DNA of 64,000 bases, taken from NCBI GenBank assembly GCA_046330395.1, contig JAXLSS010000002.1, positions 186,001-250,000 of the forward strand, in the 5' to 3' direction. This document shows positions 17,110 to 27,670 of the stretch, piece after piece. The translations under genes and the position numbers were made by a program. The notes under the pieces are model-generated. The model made no database searches. It was not told the DNA's origin and saw only the letters and a program-made list of their open reading frames with translations. This stretch comes from Ga0077560 sp046330395 (GTDB lineage: Bacteria; Actinomycetota; Thermoleophilia; Miltoncostaeales; Miltoncostaeaceae). Every line of letters begins with the position of its first letter. Position 1 is the first letter of the stretch.

Positions 17110-20100
17110 ATGGACATGGCCACGCCTGAGGCTCTTCCCGAGCGTGCGCCTGAGCAGGGGGAGCTGGTTCAGGTGCGGTCACGCCGATGGCTCGTCGAGG
17201 ACGTTGTCGCGTTCAACGGCGCGTCGCCGATCGTGCGCCTCGCCTGCGCTGACGATGACGCCCAGGGTGAAGAGCTCGAAGTCCTTTGGCACTACGAGCC
17301 AGATCGACGCATCCTTGAGGATGACCGTTGGGATCACCTGGCATCTCGCGGCTTTGACGACCCCGGCCTGTTCGCTGCGTTCCTCGACACGCTGCGCTGG
17401 AACACGGTCACCGCGACGGACGCGAATCTCTTCCAGTCACCCTTCCGGGCGGGCATCTCGATCGATGCCTATCAGATGGAACCGCTGCGTAAGGCCCTGC
17501 GCCTCCCGCGCGTCAACCTCTTCATCGCCGACGACACCGGGCTTGGCAAGACGATTGAGGCGGGCCTCATCGTCCGCGAACTGATGCTGCGCAAGAAGGC
17601 CAAGACCATCGTGGTGGCCGCGCCGCCGTCGGTGCTGGAGCAGTGGAAAGCCGAGCTCGACGAGCGGTTCGGTCTCGTCTTCGAGGTGCTCGACCGGCAT
17701 TACGTCGCCGCCGTCCGCCGCGAACGCGGCTTCGGCGTCAATCCCTGGGACACCCACAGCCGCTTCTTGGTCTCCCACAACCTCCTCACTGACCCGACCT
17801 ACGCCGACCCCTTGCGCGCCTGGCTCGGTCACCTGCTCCCGGGCAGCCTGCTGATCCTCGATGAGGCCCATCACGCAGCGCCGTCTAGCGGGGGGCGCTA
17901 TGGGATCGAGACCAAGTTCACCCGCGCCGTACGCGACCTCGGCGGACGCTTCGAGCACCGCCTGTTCCTGTCTGCGACACCGCACAACGGCCACTCGAAC
18001 AGCTTCTCGACGCTCTTGGAGCTGCTCGATCCGTATCGCTTCACGCGAGGAGTCAAGATCCGCGGCCGCAGGGCGCTTGAGGACGTGATGGTGCGACGGC
18101 TCAAGGAGGACATTCGCGAGATCCAGGGGGGCTTCCCGAAACGCGAGGTTGTGCGGCTCGAGATCTCCGACCTTCCACCGGACGCGCCCGAGCTTGAGCT
18201 CTCGCGCCTGCTCGACGAGTACCGCACCGCGCGCGAGGAGCGATTGGCGGGAACTTCGAGCCGGGCGCAGGCCTCCGCCGTACTGCTCATCGTCAGCCTG
18301 CAGCAGCGTCTGCTGTCGTCGATCGAGGCGTTCGCGCGCAGCCTCGCCGTGCACCGCGCCACCGTCGACCGCCAACGAGCCGCAAGCACCGCCGACGCGG
18401 CGGACCCGCCGCAGATGGAGATTCTGCTCGGGGCACCGGGCCCAGACGACGAGCGTGGTGAGTGGAGCGACGAGGAGCTGGAGGCGGCCGAGACGACAGC
18501 TATGGAGCAGGCGACCATCGCCGACGAGGCCGGCGCACCAGGCGACGCCACCAGCTGGGAGCACGAGCAGCAACTCCTCGACCGGATGCAGGAGATGGCC
18601 GAGGCGTCACGCTACCTGCCTGACGCAAAGGTCCGCGCGTTGGTCGATTGGCTACGTGCAAACGTCTGCCCCGGTCTCCCTGGCTTTGGGAAGCGCGTCC
18701 GCGGAACGCCGGAGTGGAACGAGCGCCGGGTGCTCATCTTCACGGAGAACCGCGAGGGCACAAAGCGCTACCTGAGAGAGATCCTGGAACAGGCCATCGA
18801 GGGCACGCACCGTGCTGACGAGCGGATCGCCGTCATCACCGGCCTCACCAGCGGCGAGGCGCGCGAGGAGATCCAGCGCCGATTCAATTCCGATCCCGCC
18901 GAGGATCCGCTGCGAATACTCATCGCGACCGACGCTGCGCGCGAGGGCCTCAACTTCCAGGCCCACTGCTCGGACCTCTTCCACTTCGACCTTCCGTGGA
19001 ACCCCGGCCGAATCGAGCAGCGCAACGGCCGCATCGATCGCAAGCTTCAGCCCGCCGATACCGTCCGCTGTCACTATTTCGTGCTGCCCCAGCGCGCCGA
19101 GGACCGCGTACTCGACGTGCTCGTCCGCAAGACCGAGACGATCAAGCGCGAGCTGGAAGCCTCTCGAAGGTGATCGACGACGATGTCGAGCGTCGCCTCA
19201 ACCGTGGCATCCGCCATCGCGACGCCGAGCGCCTGGCTGAGGAGATCGCGGTGGCCGATCTCGACGCAGAGCGCAAGAGGATCGTCGCCGAGGAGCTTGA
19301 GGATGCCCGTGAGCGTCAGAACGATCTGCGCGGGCAGATCGAGCGATGTCGCACACTCCTCGAGCGCTCGCGGACATCCGTCGACTTCGACGCCGTCCGG
19401 TTCCGCAACGCCTTGTCACGCTCTCTGGAGGTGCTCGGTGCAGCGCCGCTTGAGCAGGAGTCGGACGGTGTCTGGCGGCTGCCGCAACTCGACCGCCGTG
19501 CCGCGGCGGACCCCAGCTGGCAGGCGACGCTCGACACGTTGCGCGCTCCGCGGCGCAGCAACCAGAAGCTCGCCGATTGGCGGCGCGAAGCGCCCGTGCG
19601 CCCGGTCGTCTTTGAGGATCCGGGGGTGATGACCGAGGACGTCGTACACCTGCACCTTGAGCAGCGCGTCGCCCAACGGCTCCTCGCGCGCTTTCGCGCC
19701 CAGGGCTTCATTCACCACGATCTCTCGCGAGCGTGCGTGACCCAGGTCTCCGATTCCATCCCGCGCGTGGTGCTGCTCGGCCGCCTGTCGCTCTATGGGG
19801 CAGGGGCGGAGCGGCTGCACGAGCAGCTCGTAACGGTCGCCGCGCGGTGGGTGGAGCCCGTCGATCGAGACGGGACGCTCACCGTCTATGCCCGCGAGGC
19901 TGAGACGCACAGCGTAGCCCTGCTCAACGGGGCTCTTTCCCGTCCGGTCCCCCACCAGCCCGCTGAGCAGATCAGTCGTCGGCTGCTCATGGCCGCCCCG
20001 CGCGACGTGGCCGAGCTGCTGCCGCAGTTGGAGGCACGGGCCCTCGACCTTGGCGCACAAGCGCAGGAACGATTGCGTGAGCGCGCCCAGCGCGAGAGCC

Positions 20101-20369
20101 ATGACCTGCGCGAGATCCTCGAGCGTCAACGGGACCGGGTGCGTCAGGAACTCGCTCGCCATGGCAAGGAGTTCGCCCAGCTGACGCTCGATTTCGACGC
20201 TGAGGAGCGCCGCCAGGTCGAGGCGAACATGCGCTCGTGGGAACGGCGGTTGACGCAGTTCGACGCGGAGATCGGCACGGAACCTGACCGCATCGCCGTC
20301 TTCTACGACGTGTGCGCCCAGCGGGTGGAACCCGTGGGGCTCGTCTATCTCTGGCCGGACACCAACTGA
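17110..20369 (+). CDS. drmD: DISARM protein DrmD, SNF2-like helicase; one frameshift
   Basis: A protein of about 1086 residues with the full set of superfamily 2 helicase motifs: Walker A DDTGLGKTIEAG near residue 140, ILDEAHHAAP (DEAH box) near 247, SATPHNGHSNSF near 292, and the C-terminal motor ATDAAREGLNFQ with RIEQRNGRIDR near 635. The long C-terminal extension is coiled-coil rich. SNF2-like DrmD defines class 1 DISARM. The start is ATG 17110 or ATG 17116. The frame breaks once near 19165, where KRELGSLSKVIDDD is restored by adding one G. The stop overlaps the drmMI start (TGATG). In DISARM its exact role is not settled; it is thought to assist the DrmAB core on foreign DNA. Confidence 0.9.
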
Positions 20370-22552
20370 TGGCACGCCTCGACCCCAACGTGCTCGCGCA
20401 CCTCGAGTGGCTCGGCTTTGTACAGCCCATCGGGCTCGTCGTCTCCGCACCTGCTCTGGTGCGCGCCGGCGCCGTGCTCGACCGCAGCGACATCGATGGC
20501 CAGCGGCGGCTGCGCGAGTGCGTCGCGGGCGATCCGGCCCGGCTCACCGACTTCGAGACATTCGCCCGGCATGTGCTTGATTGGAGCTTCTCGTCGAAGG
20601 GCTACGCCGGCGGCGCGGGGGGTCCGATCCCGCCGGAGCTCATGGTTGCGCTGCCGGACCATGGGGAGACGCTGCGCCCGGACTACGCTGTGCGTGAGCG
20701 CGACCCGCGGGACGGCCGGCCCGCGTGGCAGCTGCTGGTGCGTACGGTCCCTGAGAGTCTGGGGTTCGACGAGCGCGAGCCGGGCGGGCTCGACGCCACG
20801 GCTCACGGGCGCATGGAACGCCTGCTGAGGGAGACGGGCGTGCCCGCGGGTCTCCTGGTCAACGGACGCGCCCTGCGGCTCATCTCGGCACCTCGCGGTG
20901 AGAGCTCGGGCTACCTCGACTTTCAGGTCGAGCAGATGGCCCAAACGGCCGGGCGGCCCATCGTCAGCGCCCTGCGGCTCTTGCTCAACGAGCGGCGCCT
21001 GCTGGCAGTGCCGCGTGAGCAGCGCCTCGCTGCACTGCTCGAGGACAGCCGCCGCTTCCAGAACGAGGTCAGCGAGAAGCTCTCGGAGCAGGTCCTGCAC
21101 GCGCTCTACGAGCTGCTGCGTGGGTTTCAGGCCGCACACGACGCCTCACGTGGCGAGCTGCTGCGCAAACCCTTGGGCGACGACCCTGACGAGGTCTACC
21201 GCGCCCTCCTCACCGTCATTCTGCGACTCGTGTTCCTGCTCTATGCCGAGGAGCGGGAGATGCTGCCGGCCGAGGCGACGTTCCTGCGCTTCTACTCGGT
21301 TGCTGGTCTGCACGAGCGCCTGCGTGAGCAGGCCGCCCGGTTCCCGGACACGATGGATCAGCGTTTCGGCGCTTGGGCGCAGTTGCTCGCGCTCTTCCGC
21401 CTCGTTCATGACGGCACCGGCCCCGGCGACCCCATCCAGCTGCCCGCGCGCCACGGCGGGCTGTTTGACCCCGACCGATTCCCGTTTCTAGAGGCCCGCG
21501 ACGGGGACGGCTCGCGACAGATCCACGAGCGCATCGAGCCACCGCTCGTCACGGACCGCACCGTCTACCGCGCCCTAGAGAAGCTGCTCATGCTCGACGG
21601 CGAGCGCATCTCCTACCGCGCGCTCGACGTTGAGCAGATCGGCTCCGTCTACGAGACCATGATGGGGTTCCGACTCCACACGACGACCGGGACCTCGCTC
21701 GCGATCCGCCCCGCGAAGAAGCGCGGCGCGCCATCGATGGTCGACCTCGACGCATTGCTCGAGGTGGAGACCAGCGAACGCGCCAAGTGGCTCAAGGAGC
21801 ACACGGACCGTACGCTCGCCGCGAGGATGTCCACAGCGGTGCGGGACGCGCAGTCACGCGAAGACCTTCACAGCGCTTTGCTATCAGTTGCCGACCCCGC
21901 CGCCTCGCCGGACCTCGTCCCCGCAGGAGCGATGGCCCTACAGCCGAGTGAAGAGCGCCGCCGCTCGGGCTCGCACTACACGCCGCGCACGCTCACGGAG
22001 CCGATCGTGCGCGACACACTCGCGCCGATCCTCGACCGCCTGCGCGCTGACGACCGCACGCCGCCGTTGCCGGACCAGATTCTCGATCTGAAGGTGTGCG
22101 ACCCGGCGATGGGCTCGGGCGCATTCCTCGTCGAGGCCTGCCGCCAGCTCGGCGATGCGCTAGTGGAGTCCTGGGGCGCCCACGGCGGGCGCCCGGAGAT
22201 CCCGGCAGATGAGGACGAGGTCATCCTGGCGCGGCGGCTCGTAGCCCAGCGGTGCCTCTACGGCGTCGACCGCAATCCGGTGGCGGTGGACCTGGCGAAA
22301 ATGTCGCTGTGGCTCGTCACGCTCGCCCGCGAGCACGCGCTCACGTTCGTCGACCACGCGCTGCGCTACGGCGATTCCCTGGTCGGTTTGAGTCGTCGCC
22401 AGATCGAGTCGTTCCATTGGGAAACCAAGGCGGTGGGGTTCGAGGCGATCCGCATCGGCGAGCACCTCGACCGCGTCCGCGCGCTGCGCGCGCAGATTCG
22501 CGCAGCAGGCGACGAAGTGAGCGACTTCGCTCTACGGGACCTGTGGGACTAA
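20369..22552 (+). CDS. drmMI: DISARM adenine methyltransferase DrmMI, N-terminal part with SAM-binding motif (split by stops)
   Basis: The first 727 residues of a DrmMI-type N6-adenine DNA methyltransferase, from the ATG at 20369 that shares a base with the drmD stop. The region near residue 535 has SGSHYTPRTLTEPIV and near 576 the SAM-binding motif I, CDPAMGSGAFLVEA, followed by LYGVDRNPVAVDLAKMSLWL. The open frame ends at TAA 22550-22552. In the same frame a TAG follows at 22562-22564, and then the expected sequence resumes with LDRVLLIGDQVV. The catalytic motif IV therefore lies in the next open frame. In DISARM this enzyme marks host DNA so that it is spared. Alone, this part could bind SAM but lacks the catalytic motif. 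Confidence 0.85.
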   Translation: MARLDPNVLAHLEWLGFVQPIGLVVSAPALVRAGAVLDRSDIDGQRRLRECVAGDPARLTDFETFARHVLDWSFSSKGYAGGAGGPIPPELMVALPDHGETLRPDYAVRERDPRDGRPAWQLLVRTVPESLGFDEREPGGLDATAHGRMERLLRETGVPAGLLVNGRALRLISAPRGESSGYLDFQVEQMAQTAGRPIVSALRLLLNERRLLAVPREQRLAALLEDSRRFQNEVSEKLSEQVLHALYELLRGFQAAHDASRGELLRKPLGDDPDEVYRALLTVILRLVFLLYAEEREMLPAEATFLRFYSVAGLHERLREQAARFPDTMDQRFGAWAQLLALFRLVHDGTGPGDPIQLPARHGGLFDPDRFPFLEARDGDGSRQIHERIEPPLVTDRTVYRALEKLLMLDGERISYRALDVEQIGSVYETMMGFRLHTTTGTSLAIRPAKKRGAPSMVDLDALLEVETSERAKWLKEHTDRTLAARMSTAVRDAQSREDLHSALLSVADPAASPDLVPAGAMALQPSEERRRSGSHYTPRTLTEPIVRDTLAPILDRLRADDRTPPLPDQILDLKVCDPAMGSGAFLVEACRQLGDALVESWGAHGGRPEIPADEDEVILARRLVAQRCLYGVDRNPVAVDLAKMSLWLVTLAREHALTFVDHALRYGDSLVGLSRRQIESFHWETKAVGFEAIRIGEHLDRVRALRAQIRAAGDEVSDFALRDLWD

Positions 22553-22573
22553 TCCCAGCAGTAGCTCGACCGC

Positions 22574-24295
22574 GTGCTACTAATCGGGGACCAGGTCGTG
22601 ATCGCGCACTACTCAAGCACCAGAGCCGCCAACCGCAAGGCCACTCGGGCCGCCTTTGCGCATGCCGTCAGTGAGGGGTTGAGCGACGATCTGCGCGGCC
22701 GGGTAGAGGATGCGCGCGAGGCGCACCCGCCACTGGTGCCGTTCCACTGGGAGGTTGAGTTCCCAGAGGTGTTCGAGCGGGAGAACGGCGGGTTCGATGC
22801 GATGGTCGGCAACCCTCCTTTTGCCGGGAAAAACACGCTGGGCTCAGCCAACCCGACCGGTTATCCGGACTGGCTCAAGCAGGCTCACGATGGAACACAC
22901 GGAAACGCCGATCTCGTAGCGCACTTCTTCCGTCGCGCCTACACGCTGCTGCGCCGGGACGGCACGCTCGGACTGATCGCCACGAACACGATCGGGCAAG
23001 GCGACACCCGCGCAACGGGCCTACGTTGGATCTGCACGCACGGGGGCCAGATCTATCAGGCCCGTCGACGCGTCAAATGGCCCGGGATGGCGGCGGTCGT
23101 CGTCAGCGTCGTACACGTTGCGAGGGGCGAATGGCTCGGTCGCCGCAGGCTGGACGATCGCGAAGTCGTAACGATCACCGCGTTCCTCTTCCACCGCGGT
23201 GGGCACGAAGATCCGGCCCAGCTTCGGGCGAATGCCGGGATGAGCTTCCAGGGCAGCATCGTGCTCGGGATGGGCTTTACGTTCGACGACACGGACGCGA
23301 AGGGTGTGGCAACGCCGATCGCCGAGATGCGTCGCCTGATCGAAGACCGACCTGAGAATTGCAAGGTGATCTACCCGTACATCGGTGGGGACGAAGTCAA
23401 CAACAGCACGGCACACGCGCATCACCGATACGTGATCAACTTCGGTGAGCGCGAGGAGGACGAATGTCGGAAGCGATGGCCAGAGCTGATGAGCATCGTC
23501 GAACGCAGAGTCCGACCGTCACGGCTTGAAGACAACAGAGAGAACTACCGTAAGTACTGGTGGCAGTTCGCTGAGAAGCGTCGCGAACTGAAACGTGCAC
23601 TCGTCGGGCTCGATCGCGTGCTCGTCCAGAACTGCGGTGCGACGCCGCACCTAGCCATCGCGCTTCAACCAGCCGATCGGGTCTTCGCCAACTCCTTGGC
23701 GGTCTTCTCCCTTGAAACCCTCGCCGCCTTCTGCGCCCTCCAGGCCCGCCCGCATGAGATCTGGGCGCGGTTCTTCGGCTCCTCAATGAAGGACGATCTG
23801 CGCTACACCCCGTCCGACTGCTTCGAGACCTTTCCGTTCCCTGAGGGCTGGCAGTCGCATCCGGTTCTTGAGACGGCAGGTAGGGCCTACTACGAGCACC
23901 GCGCCCAACTGATGGTCGCCAACAACGAAGGCCTCACGACGACCTACAACCGCTTCCACGACCCGGACGAGCGCGATCCGGAGATCCTAAAACTCCGCGA
24001 GCTTCACGCGCTGATGGACCGCGCCGTCCTCGACGCCTACGGCTGGACCGGCGTGCCGACCCACTGCGAGTTCATCCTCGACTACGAGGAGGAGGATGAA
24101 TCGGGCCGACGCAAGAAGCCATGGCGTTACCGCTGGCCCGATGAGGTCCACGATGACGTGCTCGCACTGCTCATCGAGCTGAACGCGGAGCGTGCCGCCG
24201 CGGAGCAGCGCTCCGGCGCCGCGGCTGTGCCCAAGGGCAAAGGCGGGAAGGCCAAGCGGTCAGTCGCCCCACCGCAGGAGGAGAAGTTCTTCTGA
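22574..24295 (+). CDS. drmMI: DISARM methyltransferase DrmMI, C-terminal part with catalytic NPPF motif (same frame, after stops)
   Basis: A 573-residue open frame in the same reading frame as the N-terminal part. It starts at GTG 22574, 9 nt after the TAG, but no Shine-Dalgarno sequence is visible before this GTG. It contains the catalytic motif IV FDAMVGNPPFAGKN near residue 77, the target-recognition region after it, and YTPSDCFETFPFPEGW near 420, characteristic of this methyltransferase family. No frameshift is seen along its 1.7 kb. The stop shares a base with the drmA ATG (TGATG). Together with the upstream part the total of about 1308 residues equals a normal-length DrmMI. Whether the halves form a two-chain enzyme, are joined by readthrough, or mark an inactivated gene cannot be decided from sequence. 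Confidence 0.85.
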   Translation: MLLIGDQVVIAHYSSTRAANRKATRAAFAHAVSEGLSDDLRGRVEDAREAHPPLVPFHWEVEFPEVFERENGGFDAMVGNPPFAGKNTLGSANPTGYPDWLKQAHDGTHGNADLVAHFFRRAYTLLRRDGTLGLIATNTIGQGDTRATGLRWICTHGGQIYQARRRVKWPGMAAVVVSVVHVARGEWLGRRRLDDREVVTITAFLFHRGGHEDPAQLRANAGMSFQGSIVLGMGFTFDDTDAKGVATPIAEMRRLIEDRPENCKVIYPYIGGDEVNNSTAHAHHRYVINFGEREEDECRKRWPELMSIVERRVRPSRLEDNRENYRKYWWQFAEKRRELKRALVGLDRVLVQNCGATPHLAIALQPADRVFANSLAVFSLETLAAFCALQARPHEIWARFFGSSMKDDLRYTPSDCFETFPFPEGWQSHPVLETAGRAYYEHRAQLMVANNEGLTTTYNRFHDPDERDPEILKLRELHALMDRAVLDAYGWTGVPTHCEFILDYEEEDESGRRKKPWRYRWPDEVHDDVLALLIELNAERAAAEQRSGAAAVPKGKGGKAKRSVAPPQEEKFF

Positions 24296-27200
24296 TGACC
24301 GACCTCACCGCCATCGAGGCGCGCGACCGCATCGTCGAGGCGCTGGAACTCGACCTCGTCGGACCGTGGGCAGGTCACGAACTCGCCTTCGAGATGCTGC
24401 ACCGCCGCTCCCGGCCGTCCAACTGGTACCTGACCGGTTTTCTCATCCCGGTGGACGCGCCACTCGAGCAGCGTGCGGACGTGGACTCCGACGACGAGTT
24501 TGAGGACGTGCCGGAGGTGGAGGGTTTCGCGGAGGAGAGCGCCGACGAGCGCGTCGCCGCGAAGAAGGCCTACTTCCTCGTCGATGGGCCTGTCGACGCT
24601 GGTCGCCGCCGCGGCGCAGACCCTCACCGTCGAGGTGCGCTGGGGCGACTATTGCCTCGACGAGCATCAGCCCACGGAGGGCGATGCCGTTCCCGTGTGC
24701 GTCGGACGCCTCGCGACGCGACGGTGGAGGTGCCGCTCGGCCAAAGTCCGGGCAAGCCGGTCGTGCATCCGGTGCCCGAATCAGGGGGACTGGAGCTGCA
24801 CACGCTCGAGCGAGGGCTGCCGGGCGGCGAGGCAACCGCCGGCATTCCGCCCGGCACGCGCTCCGTCTCCGTCTTCCTTGTCAACAAGCGGGCGCCCGCT
24901 ACCGATCAGCCGGACCTCGCGTACGTGTTTCAGCCCCAGCTCGAGCTGCGCTGCGGGGAGGCGTTCGTCGCGCGACCCGACCTCGCGCGGCGGGCTTCGA
25001 GGACTGGGATGACCGCGTCGCCGAGCTGCACTACGCCGGACTGCCCGAGTACGCGACCGGGCATGGGATCTCGGCGGACTGGGACGTGCACGATGGGCGC
25101 TGCCATACGCTGCGAACGTGCTGGGTTCCACGGGCGGAGGTCGAGAAGACCGAGACGGCGCCCATCGAGGGCGTCGAGCTTTCCATGCAGGCGCTCGGTG
25201 AACTGCCCGATGGGGACGCCGCGCACACGGCGTTGCAGCCGCTCGTCGACCGGTATCGCGAATGGATCGCGCGTCAGCAGGCGGCAGCAGCGCAGCTGCC
25301 ACCGCACCAGCGCGAGACAGCGGGCATCTTGCTTGCCAACGCGGGCATCGCAGCGAACCGCATCGAGCGAGGCATCGCGGCCCTCGCCGCCAACGACGCC
25401 GTGCTCGATGCATTCCGGGTCGCAAACCGTGCGGTGGGTGCCGCACTACGCCGACGCCTTGAAATCGACGACCCGGGATGGCGCGCGTTCCAGCTCGCCT
25501 TCATGCTCGTCAATCTGCCGGGGATCGCCGACCCCGGCGACGTCGACCGTGAGACCGTCGACCTGCTGTTCTTCCCGACCGGTGGCGGCAAGACGGAGGC
25601 CTACTCCTCGGTCTCTCCGCGTTCACGATGGTGTTGCGGCGCTTGCGCCATCCGGAGGCCGGGGCGCGCGCAGGCGCCGGCGTCAGCGTGATCATGCGCT
25701 ACACGCTGCGCCTCCTGACTCTCGACCAGCTCCAGCGCGCAGCTGGCCTTGTCTGCGCGCTGGAGCTCGAACGTGAGCGCGACCCGGAGCGCTACGGCGA
25801 GTGGCCGTTCGAGATTGGCCTGTGGGTGGGCAAGGCGGCAACCCCGAACGTGCTCGGTCGCCGAGGGGACGGGCGCTCGGACACGGCGCGCGCGAAGGTC
25901 ACCGCATTCAAGAACCAGCCGCGGTACAAGCCCTCGCCGATACCCCTGGAGGAGTGCGCGTGGTGCGGAACGCGCTTTGAACCTGACTCGTTCACGCTGC
26001 TGCCGAACGCCGACCGCCCCAAGCAGCTTCGCGTCGTGTGCGCGAACTTCCAATGCGAGTTCAGCGGCGACCGCACCCTGCCGGTGGTCGCCGTCGATGA
26101 GTCCCTCTACCGTCGCCTGCCCGCCTTCCTCGTGGCGACGGTCGACAAGTTCGCCACGCTACCCTGGATCGGCCCCTCCGGGGCGCTTCTGGGTGGCCCA
26201 GACCGCTACGACGCCGACGGCTTCTTCGGTGCCGCCGAGCCCGGCCACGGACGCCCGCTGCCCGCGGCGCTGCCGCCGCCCGACCTCGTCATCCAGGACG
26301 AACTCCACCTCATCTCCGGTCCGCTTGGGACCATGGCGGGGCTGTACGAGACAGCGATCGACGCTCTATGCGCGAGCACCGTGGGCGATCGCGTCGTGCG
26401 GCCCAAGATCGTCGCCTCCACCGCGACCGTACGCCGCGCCCAGGACCAGGTGCAGGCCCTCTTCGGTCGCCCGCTGACACAGGTGTTCCCGCCTCCGGCA
26501 GCGGACCGGCGCGACACGTTCTTCGCGCGCACCCTGCCTGCGTCGCAGCGGCCCGCCCGCCGTTACGTCGGCATCGCCGCGCAGGGCCGCAATCCCAAGG
26601 TGGCGATGCGCAAGGTGTGGCTCGCGCTGATGGGCGCGGCGGAGAATCTGTACCGCGAGGCTGGCGGGCACGAGAACCACGCGAACCCGGTCGATCCGTA
26701 CATGACCGTGCTCTGCTACTTCAACAGCTTGCGCGAGCTCGGCGGGGCGCGACGGATCTTGGAGGAGGAGGTCCGAAACACCCTGCGCAGCTACGGCGAG
26801 CGGCGGCGGGTGTCCGAGCCGCGACGGCTCTTCCGTGACCGGCGCACGTTCTCTGAGGTCGTGGAACTCACATCGCGCGTTCCCACCGACAAGGTCGCCG
26901 AGGCGCGTCGCCGGCTCGGGCTGGGATCGCACGAGCAGGATCGCGTTGACTGCGCGATCGCGACGAACATGATCTCGGTCGGACTCGACATCCCGCGACT
27001 CGGGCTGATGGGAGTCCTCGGCCAGCCGAAGACTACCGCCGAGTACATCCAGGCGACGAGCCGCGTTGGCCGCACCGATGATGCGCCGGGGCTGGTGGTG
27101 ACGCTGCTGAACATCCACAAGCCGCGCGACCGGTCGCACTACGAGCGTTTCCGCCACTACCACGAGACCTTCTACCGCTCGGTCGAGGTTGGGAGCGTCA

Positions 27201-27670
27201 CGCCGTTCTCGGCCCGCGCCCTTGATCGTGGGTTTGCCGGGGCGCTGGTGGCGATGGCGCGTCACATCCGGCCGGAGCTGACCCCGGCGATGGGCGCGCA
27301 GAAGCTCGCCGGTGCGCGGACGGAGGTTGAGCAGCGGCTCCTGGCAGCGTTCAGGGACCGTCTACTCCAGCAGCCGATCTCCGACGAGGAACGCGTCGAA
27401 CGGCTCGCCGGCGTGCAGAGCCGCGTCGTTGACCTGCTCGATTCATGGCAGAACGTGCAGGAGGGCTACGCCACAATCGGCGTGGAGATGCAGTACCAGC
27501 GCTACGAACTCGATCGCGCCAAACCGCTGCTGCGCGAGATGCTCGACGCCGAATTCGAGACCGAACATCATCGCAAGTTCCGCGTCAACCGCTCGCTGCG
27601 CGACGTCGAACCGGAGGTCAATCTGTTTTTGAGCGATCTCACCGGCGCCGCTGTGAAGGGCGACTCATGA
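24295..27670 (+). CDS. drmA: DISARM helicase DrmA; four frameshifts
   Basis: A protein of about 1125 residues with an N-terminal region of unknown fold (DRIVEALELDLVGP) and then an atypical helicase: Walker A FFPTGGGKTEAY near 25575, motif II VIQDELHLISGPLGTMAG near 26290, STATVRRA, and the C-terminal motifs NMISVGLDIPRLGLMGVLGQ and YIQATSRVGR near 27050. The order and spacing match DrmA. A cysteine pair (CAWCG) between the motor halves may bind zinc. Frame changes are needed near 24580, 24700, 24985 and 25603; the protein text continues across each, and the second half from 25.6 kb is uninterrupted. DrmA with DrmB forms the core that loads on unmethylated phage DNA. The stop overlaps the drmB ATG (ATGA). 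Confidence 0.88.

Noticed and set aside
16629..17129. Small gene between the DUF262 fusion and drmD
   Set aside because: Open in several frames but without a start signal, family pattern or normal composition.
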